A stretch of DNA of 64,000 bases from contig JAFKAC010000075.1 in NCBI GenBank assembly GCA_025766275.1, positions 186,001 to 250,000 on the forward strand, written 5' to 3'. The position numbers and the translations under genes are program-made. Under the pieces are notes generated by a model. The model was not told the origin of the DNA. It searched no databases and worked only from the letters and a program-made list of their open reading frames with translations. The DNA comes from Lactarius indigo. Taxonomy: Eukaryota; Basidiomycota; Agaricomycetes; Russulales; Russulaceae. Shown piece by piece: positions 55,868 to 64,000 of this stretch (the stretch's first letter is position 1; each line of letters starts with the position of its first letter).

Positions 55868-56878
55868 TTATTTCTGAGACAAACTCGCAAGATCCAGTCC
55901 ACCATCTGGCGTCAAGGCGCATCGGATCTCGTGCGTATGCTCCACATCCTTTCGTTCGGCATATATCCTTACATTTATATATTCTCTGGTCTTTTTCTTT
56001 TTCCTTGCTTCATGTTGTAGCCCGCTGAAAGGGTAAGGTCGTTTGCTCGGAATCGCAATTGTCGACGACTGGGAAGCCAGATCCGATATAGGAGCAGCGT
56101 TTGGAGGAATATACACTGGGTGACCTATCAATGCTGGTGCCGTGCAAGGGCCGTTCGGTACGACTGGAGGGACGGTCCCGTCCGAGATGTCGCGTGTGTC
56201 CACAGCCATATCATGATGTAAGTGCCCTACTATTGTGGGCCGAGCGAATTGGACAGTCGACGACTGGGAAACCAGATCCGATATGGGAGCAGTATTTGCA
56301 GAAGGAATATGCACTAGATGGCCTGCCAATGCTGGTCCCGCGTCTATTCGAGGAATTTTCGGTGCGACTAGGGGGGCGGTCTCGTCCGAGATGTTAGGTG
56401 CGTCCACTGCCATATGTAAGTGCTCTACTGTTGGCTGGGCGAATTGGACAGTGTTTGGTTCCTTGCCCCGACGTCGTCGTTTTCGGTCTCTGTCCTCTGC
56501 ATCGTCGATGGTACGTTTATTATTCTGTCGGATCACAATTTGATGTTTAGTTCTATATATCTAAGGAGATACTCACGATTCGTGGCAAGAAGTACGGAAG
56601 TCTAATCTTCAATCCTGTTTGTTCTGTGTTTCTGTGAACCTCTTGCTCCTGCTAGCTCGGCTGTTAATGGTAGCGGTAAGCGACGATGAGTGTTGTCTCA
56701 CACGGCTCAATAGTGCCTTGATATACTGCTTTTTCAGGTGTCTTGAACCTTCCTTACCGACTTCAATGCTGTTCCTGGTACATAACTCCTGCAGGACAGC
56801 AATACTGTACCGTTGAAGGGTCTTCTCATTATGGCGGCACTGCCGGAGGGCCTGCTCAGCGTGTTCTATCGTGTACAT
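55868..56878 (-). CDS. SAP-like/tandem-repeat protein, second copy
   Basis: Duplicate of 22219-23229 with one visible amino-acid change (Ala to Thr in ISDEAAP, from the substitution GGCCTCG to GGTCTCG near 56379). Confidence 0.45.
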
Positions 56879-56939
56879 TGAGAAAGCTTTTCATGGCATT
56901 GTACCTTGCTTCTTAAAGCATTAATGGTACAGCACCGTG

Positions 56940-57936
56940 TTTTTTTTTTTTTTTTTTGGACCAGTTTTATTCCGGGACAGTAGATAATACAAGATCGGTC
57001 CCTTTCCCCTATAAAGGGAGAAAGGATTTACGAGAAGTAATGTAACGTGCACCCAAGTGATAATCGTAAGGGAAGAGCGCCACCTCCCAGAGGAAGCGAA
57101 GAGGACCATAGGAAAAGGGGGTAGCATACCGCGCAATGAAAAACTAATGGCAGAGGAGAGATACGTACAAGGGCAGCCGGCTAGGCTGGGTCTGGATCTG
57201 GTTCGGAGAGCAGATCGGTGTCAGGCGGTCGTAACAAGTAGGCCTGGAGCTCGGCAAGCGCATGTTCCCGGGGAGTCGGTACTGATGGGGGCACTTCGAG
57301 ATCCGGGGAAGAGGCCAGCTTGGTGAGTTGGAGGCGTAGGAAGGTGTACACCAGGTCCCGTTCGCCGGAGAAGAGGTTGGTGGGCTCATGGTCAAGGATG
57401 GGTGGGTGTTGGAAGAGGAGAGACCGGTGTCGGGTATAGCGGGGGCACTCGTAGACGAGGTGGAGGAAGGATTTGTCCCGGTACCCACAAGAGCAGTGGT
57501 TGACTTCGGGAGGGAGATCTGGGCGGTGTCGTCGGGTGTAGTCGGAAGTGAAGGAGTGGAGTGTTGCGAGTTGCAAGGCAGTGGCGTGTGTGCGCCGGGT
57601 AATCAGAGTATACCCTGCCTCGGGCTTTTCGGGGGGTATGGCAGCCGACCATAAGGGATGATTCCGGCCATCAGGTGGACGGTGATAGTGGATAGAGTGG
57701 CCGTAAGCGTTGGGTAATTTGTTGGATGTACGCAATGTCTGAACCCATTCTAGGCCCCACGCTTTGAAGGCGTTGGAACGGCATTGCTTTTTGACGAACG
57801 CGGCGGATTGCACACGTCGTAAGGTGGCTTGAGGGGCCTTGGTGCATGCCTCGAGCGCTGCGCGCCTCGCCTGTGTGTCCGCTGCTCTCTTCTGGTTGGC
57901 TCCAGCCCACACGAGGTGGATCCTCGTGTCCTAACG
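56940..57936 (-). mobile_element. 5'-truncated LINE, second copy
   Basis: Duplicate of 23291-24286, with 18 rather than 17 T in the poly(A) run and the same target duplication, so it was present before the large duplication. Confidence 0.8.
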
Positions 57937-58666
57937 GCACCGTGTTTCGTCGCTAAGGGATTCGCGAAACAGACGCCCATGGCTATCCTACAATTGACAT
58001 TACAATTGACACCATGGCGATCTCTGGCGATGACAACAAACTAATTATCACTAGGTTAATTGGCTGACACTCCTGCAGGACTGCATTACTGTACAAATGA
58101 AGAGTCTTCCCTTCTTGATGGCACTGCAGAAAGGCTTACTCAGCGTGATTTATCGTGTACGGGGGAAGATTTGTCGTAAAGTTATATTGCTCTCCTATCA
58201 AGTAATCTACTCACTAACAATGCCGCATGATATTTCGTCTCTAGGCCTAGGGTATTCACGTAGCATGTGTGCCCGTATATCCCACAATTGACATCACGGC
58301 AATCATTGACTGACTATAAGCAGACTCCGCTTACCCGCTCCTGCCCGTCGTGAAATATGACATTCGACCTGTACGGTTTTTTCCCTGTTGAGGATCAGAT
58401 CCAAGTGCTATGTAGATTCAGACTCCTTCCCGTCGGCTCGCGCGTAAGAGACGCGTGCGCCCTCACCTTCCTATTATATCCAAACTTCGCGTCTCGTTAC
58501 GCTTGGGACCGACTGGGGACTTTTGTGTCGGCGTTTTCCGGGGCGTGGCACATCGAGGTCCTTCGTCGCTATATCTGCTGTTTTATTATTGAGATGTGCG
58601 TATCTATACCGGGAATTGTTAATTAATGTACATACGCCCAAATCCATGAGCGCATGAAGTCCTTTG

Positions 58667-61247
58667 GAGGTCCCAGACTGCAGACTCTATACCTTGCCAT
58701 ACGCAGTACATGTGCGCCCCGAACTCATTACTGTCCTCTGCCATCTCTCTGAACACAGGTACTCGATATCCTCACTAGCGGAGGATGTCCTTGCTTCCCA
58801 AACGCGCGATCTGAGATATCAAGCAGTACAGTCAGCCAAAGACCAACTGGAGCGCAAGGCTGTTAATGTATGCGCCCACCTTGTCAATCACATCCCAACT
58901 TCTGCTTCGGTATCTGCTTGGGCTCTTCAGAATACACACCTGGTGCTGAGGAGAGAAGCTGAGGAGTTGACGAATAAAGACCATGGCCTTCGGTTTCATG
59001 CAAACGCTGCTACCGTGGAGCAAGTCGAGTCAACTTTCACGCCCCAACTTGCAGGAAAGATTCGGCATGTTGCCCCGACTCTGTGGGCATTCATATTCAC
59101 CTTACTTGGCACACTCGACAAGCGGGATCCATGTCACATAGTTGACCCCATGGCCGTCGACTTGCATGGGGTCTTTGATGAATCCGAAAGAAATCTTGGA
59201 GAGCTCGGTGAAGAAACGCCTGCCAGCGAGACTGAAAGTGATGCTGGTATTGGCTTGGATTCGGATTCGGAAGACAACTTGAGGCGCCCTCGGAAGAGAA
59301 CGCAGAAAGATGTATCTGCAAAGAACATAGCCCTTCGGGTCATTGTGCGTCGCAGCTCCATTTGAACAACATCACATATTGTTTACTTACACACAGCGTA
59401 CTCCAACTTCATTAGAAAACGGTTGTCTGTGCCAGTATCATCCTTAAGAGCGCGAACAAAGACTGCAATCACTTACAGAGCATCGTGGGGATCTTCGTAC
59501 ACTCGGCGAATGTCCCTCAGCGTGCCATCGAAGCCCCCGCGCACGCAGGTCTGTCAATAAGTATCAAGTTCATCCAGAGGGCCGTGAAGTCAATGTCGAA
59601 CGGCAGTACACATGGGATCAAAGGCCGTCTTCGCTCGCTCAAAGCGGCCATTGCCTATGACAATTTTGATACCAATCTCAAGACTTCCGAACCAACGCTC
59701 ACTCACCGGCCATCATTCGTGAGCGCTACATCTGCTACAGCAATACCACTTGTGGGCGTCGAAGATATTGAAGTGCTGCGGTGTTTTGAGGAGCTGTGGA
59801 AGAAGGGCCCTCGAAATCCTTCACCCCTGGCCACACCCGCGGTATTCGACGAATTTGATCTGGTGAAATACCACCTGACAGACCGCCACAATCAACCAAG
59901 CCCTGGAAGAGACATCAGTCCACAGCAAGAGGCATTCGCGTGGCACGTACAAGAAATCCTGGTGAACCATGGCCAGTATTTTGGAAAACCGTCCAAGAGC
60001 CTTGGGACGATTGACTCAGTCCTCGCGATTTCACTGACAAGGACAGAGCGGATACCTATGAGGTCCATGAAGATTAAACAGTAACCAGTCGACGGAAGTA
60101 TTGAAGTTATGGAAAACTTACTCCAGCAAGGTGGTCTAGGTGGCGCTACCAGTCCTGGGTTCTCGACCGGTGGAAATGTTGACATATCTGAGTTTGTACC
60201 CTTCGTCCACGGAGATCCCTTGGCGAAGGAACGCCTGGATACGATCAGGGACTCTCGACACATAGAAGACACACCTAAAAACCGGTTTCAGTTCGCCATC
60301 TTCCTGTTGGGGCTATTTCATTATAAGATGGCCTGCGTGGGTGCTCTGCGGAGGACTTATCTTCGGGAAAAGGAAGGGCGCAGTGACTTAAACAGCACGT
60401 ACCAGCATGTGGGGATTCTACGGCCCCGCGAGGCTGGCATTATGGCCACTAAGCCAGGCTTTCGCCGGATGCGTGATGCGGTCCATCATGAACTACGCAC
60501 CACCATCCTTGAGTGCTGGCGGCTTGAGGTCTCTGCACTGGGTCCAGAAAAATGGACATCTCTTGAGGCATTCGCAGAATCAAAGCCAGACTGGGGCCTA
60601 GTTGCCAAGATTTCCGAAGAGATCGTTCGGAAGTATGCGGCGATGATGGAGGGCCTATCACAGTCGCGCACAAAACCTGAAGCCGAAAGAGATCAACAAT
60701 TCGAGAACCAGACCCTGCGAAACCGGGATTACCTCCTCTACGTTGACCTCTGTAATGCCATGAACGCTGGGGATGTTGGTCGTGTTGAGGCCTCGTTCCT
60801 GCCATGGATATATATCTTCTGCGCCACAGGAAAACATAAGCACGCGTCGCAATTGGCAAGGTTCATGAAGAACTTACACGAGGTGTATCCTCCTGCTCTG
60901 AGGTGAGTTCCATGCGGAAGCCAGCGAGTTGGGGTGCTCATTTGAAAACGACAGCCATCTTGTCCTCATGAATTTGTTGCGTAACCCAACGGGGAAGCCC
61001 AACGCCCTCCGACCTGTTGACTGGTTGGTAGAGCGGAATAATCTATATACAAAGGTGAGCAGACAAGCGTTACAAACTAAGACTTACCATCGCCGGCTTC
61101 CAGGTCATTTATTCGGGGAGTGGCCCGAATAGCAACATCGACTACATCTGCAAGCAACCGCCTCCCATTGAGGTGTTCAGGAGCTGCCATGTCATGGTCG
61201 AGTCCGCGTTTCAACTTACACACCGCACCCGAAGAGCAAGGTCGTGA
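58667..61247 (+). pseudogene. DUF6589-type gene, second copy
   Basis: Duplicate of 25016-27596, sharing the in-frame TAA (60082-60084). An extra C near 58368 lies upstream of the first clear exon. Confidence 0.65.
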
Positions 61248-61482
61248 CTCAAAGACAGAAATTGAGGTCCCATGGACCTTTGGACTATGAACGTATGAAC
61301 GAACCCTCGAACAACTGTCTGACACGTTTGGCAGTTACTGACCCATCACCTTCTCACGCACTATCACCGAACCAACTCCGCACTGTTATCAGCCGCGCCA
61401 GTATCTCACGTTGCCCCCTCGTCCCTCAGTCTACACCTTCCACTCTGGACTACGTCCTCATAAATCGCACCACACCCCCACT

Positions 61483-63135
61483 ATGTCGTACATCGAGCAA
61501 GGACTTGACCTTGAGGACGCAATGGAACAAGACTCGCTGGTAGACGCAAACCATCAGGATGCCAGGAACGATGATCCCACGCCAATGCTGTCTGATCAGG
61601 TAAATCAATTGTGTGATGACTAATTTACATATCGTTGTAATATCTAACCGACCTACTAGTACTGTTTTTTGTGTGGCAATGGTGGCGATCTATTGATGTG
61701 TGATAATTGTTTGCGTGCGATCTGTTTTGGTCCCGAGTCGGAGGCCCAGTGCTTGAACATCCCTGCGGCCTCTAGCAATCAATCTATTTACAACAGTCGA
61801 GATGTGTTGTTCATCTGCCCCCCGTGTCATCAGGATGGCGATCGTAAGGCAAAGAAACCCAGCCCATACTATGTACGTTCGACACTGATCTAAGGTCATA
61901 ATTGGACTCAGACGTTTTAAGGGCTTCTATATTTCGAGTCATGGCTGCACTCCAAATAAGACCCAGACTTGGACACCTGGGGAGCCTGCCTTTGGATCTC
62001 CAGTTAAAATTCGTGGTAGTGCACAGGTCATTCCACGATTGAAATTCCTGAGCGATGGCGTCGCAATTTTGAATTTCCGTCTTGGAAATTTCAATCTCGA
62101 TACGGCTGATCTCGGCAAGATCTTGGGGCCGTTTGCCGCCGCCTTCTTTCCCAAAGGGGACACTAATACACTAATCTTCAAGGACGTGGTGTTTGATTTT
62201 GCTCAAAGTCAGCGCGGGTACAGACAAAAGACAGACAGTATCGCGAGACGTTTAAGAGATAGGTGAGTTCCTCAGGCCAGTATTGCAGCAAGCTCTCGCT
62301 TCATTCATATCCCAGCTCAACTCTTAAGACCGTGATCATCCTTATCACGACACATACTGCAAACGACACAGGGCATCTCGCAACTTCTGCAAGCAGTCAT
62401 TTTGAGATCAATGAGGTGTGTAGCTTCACTCATGCTTTTCCCATCTCATGCCTTGTAAGCAGTGGGTATTCCAAGTGATCAGGAAACCAATCTTGGATGT
62501 TATTTGCACACTTGACGCACACTGGTTTTTCTTTTGCTGTGGCGCACTAGTCAATGTACCCTCTTCTATGGAGAAGGTCAAATCCTTTGCCAATGTGTAG
62601 GTTTTATTCTTTTCTTTTCACTTTTCAGTTTGCACTGACTCAAGTTGGCAGTTGGAAGCCAACCAATTTATTCGCCTTCGACACTCCCGCCTTTCACCCC
62701 ATATTCGCAACCAGCTTTTTGCTCAATTTCTTCGAGCATACCATTATTGGGGGCCGGAGCTTTGACAGTGTCGTTGGGCTATGCCTGAACACCTCGCAAC
62801 TTTCTCGCCACGCCGGTATTATGCGCTTCTGGACATGTGACTCTGAGGTCAAAAACTGCTTGCTGAAATGGACACATTCCCGCACTCAACCATGGGGAAA
62901 TCAGGTGCCATATCAGTGCCCGTCTTGTCATTGCATCCAAGCATGGAATCAAAAGGGCAAGGGGACCTCGTCAGAGTTAGGTAGGGATATCACAATGGGG
63001 TGTTCTTACAAAGGAGTAGATGGACAATGCTCTGGACACCTCAAATTTGACAAGCCATCAGTTCCGTACAAGAGTATCAAACTGTCAGAGGGTGCCTGGG
63101 TGGCCTTTGGCCTCGAAAAATCCGATTTTCTGTAA
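61483..63135 (+). CDS. PHD-type zinc-finger protein, second copy
   Basis: Duplicate of 27832-29484. The translated exons I compared are identical. Confidence 0.6.
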
Positions 63136-63735
63136 ATTATGACAAAGATGCTTCTATTGTGTACGGGCTGTCGTAGATATAAAACAAAAAACACAAATGA
63201 TGTGGTGGCATTGTGCTCAGGAATATCGTTACGCAGCCTCGGAATGTGGGGTCGCTCTAGAGGCAGAGACGGCAGCTCCGACGCAGATGCCGTGGGCTGA
63301 TGGCGGGAACTTCCTGCTGCGTGCAGTGGGGCACCGCAGGACTCCCACATGCCGCACCATCGTTATTCGGTAGGATGCAATCTACGCACAGCCCGCTACA
63401 GCAGCAATGAAGCAGTGGCGTCACTGCACATCACACTGTGCGGGAATGGATCTGCTTTAACGATGTGCTGGCTGTGTACACCCAGGGCCATAACCTATTG
63501 TTTCCTAAATGATCCCTCAGTACGCTTGGACGAACGAACTGAGGGGATACAATGTAAAGTACGAGCTAATTACACGAGCATTATTTATGGATCTTTTAAC
63601 GCAAACATGTGCCGGTCAAAAACAAAAAACACATCGAGATTCTGTCCTTCCGCGGTCCGCTCTATGGTATGTCACTCCCCCTCAGCGTGCACTTGGGTGC
63701 AATGCTGCCACCTAGTCATCAACGCTGGCAACTCC

Positions 63736-64000
63736 CATGAAGCCACGTAGGCTCGCGAAGCGCCTTCGTGAGCACGTCCGCTATATTGTCCGCGGGACCA
63801 ATTTAGGTCACACCCCATTATCGACGCATACTCGTAATCAGTGGTACCGAACGTCGAGATGTTTACACGATCATGAAAAGCTTGATCTCCACTGAGGATT
63901 ACTGCGGCTAAGTTGCCGCAATGTAGCGGGGCTTGTGGCCAAGCTCAGTCAAGAGATTTCATATCCATACGAGTTCTCTGCTTGCCCCAGAAACAGCGGC
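63736..64000 (-). mobile_element. Decayed Ty1/copia fragment, second copy, cut by window end
   Basis: Duplicate of 30085-30349 (the NIADVLTKAL end and the RNase H tail). The duplication is still in register at the last base of the window. Confidence 0.75.

Larger units (their letters stand above)
40705..64000 (+). repeat. Second unit of a ~33.65-kb direct tandem duplication (first unit 7059-40704)
   Basis: Every feature from 7059 to 30349 recurs in the same order and strand at 40705-64000. The offset grows from 33646 to 33651 through 15 single-base indels that I could account for. I noticed about eight substitutions in 23.3 kb. The unit is cut by the window end, so 30350-40704 should recur beyond it. 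Confidence 0.95.

Noticed and set aside
7059..64000. RIP-like (repeat-induced C-to-T) mutation of the duplicated block
   Set aside because: Only about eight substitutions in 23 kb, in both directions. The copies are far too similar for RIP to have acted since the duplication.
1..64000. Bacterial-style features (operons, CRISPR arrays, ribosome-binding sites)
   Set aside because: Genes have spliceosomal introns and the mobile elements are eukaryotic; direct repeats found are LTR, tandem or segmental, not CRISPR-like.

Overview
This window looks like nuclear DNA of a filamentous basidiomycete, most likely an Agaricomycete of the Rhizoctonia/Cantharellales type. The evidence is short introns (about 45-60 nt, GT..AG) in almost every gene, a chromodomain Ty3 retrotransposon, and gene families I associate with those fungi (DUF6589, SPT5-like KOW proteins, REB1-like Myb proteins, WD40 proteins with a C-terminal membrane anchor). 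The genus is inference; family names come from memory of motifs, not from a search.

Layout. 1-7058 is single copy: a fungal hypothetical gene (minus), a tandem ~259-bp repeat, an intact 7-exon SPT5-like gene (minus), and the 3' exon of a membrane-protein gene. At 7059 a full-length Ty3/gypsy element (7059-14933, 569-bp LTRs, TSD TCAAT) interrupts that gene, whose 5' part resumes at 14939. 14.9-30.1 kb then holds a WD40 gene, a small coiled-coil gene, a REB1-like Myb gene, a repeat-containing SAP-like gene, a 5'-truncated LINE with TSD and poly(A) tail, a DUF6589 gene with an in-frame stop, and a PHD-finger gene. 30.1-31.3 kb is a decayed Ty1/copia pol. 31.6-40.7 kb is a cluster of decayed copies of conserved genes: the C-terminal part of UDP-glucose:glycoprotein glucosyltransferase (UGGT, ending in RDEL), an RRS1-like relic, a dead polo-like kinase, and the middle part of UGGT, cut off at 40704.

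At 40705 everything from 7059 onward starts again: 40705-64000 is a near-identical direct repeat of 7059-30349 (offset 33646 at the left, 33651 at the right). The junction is exactly the first base of the LTR. The second retroelement has GCTCC on its left and TCAAT on its right, so it lacks a matching TSD. Unequal recombination between two elements of the same family explains this; a haplotype or assembly join at the element is the main alternative. Nearly all differences between the copies are 1-base indels, mostly in homopolymers, and each copy is broken where the other is open.

The retroelement is the most interesting object. It has a Tf1/sushi-style self-priming signature (11 nt near the predicted transcript start are perfectly complementary to the primer site next to the LTR), a gag frame with no AUG before residue 135 but a GUG in strong initiation context, a pol ending in a chromodomain, and a third ORF of 482 codons between pol and the 3' LTR that carries four zinc-knuckle-like motifs and no envelope features.
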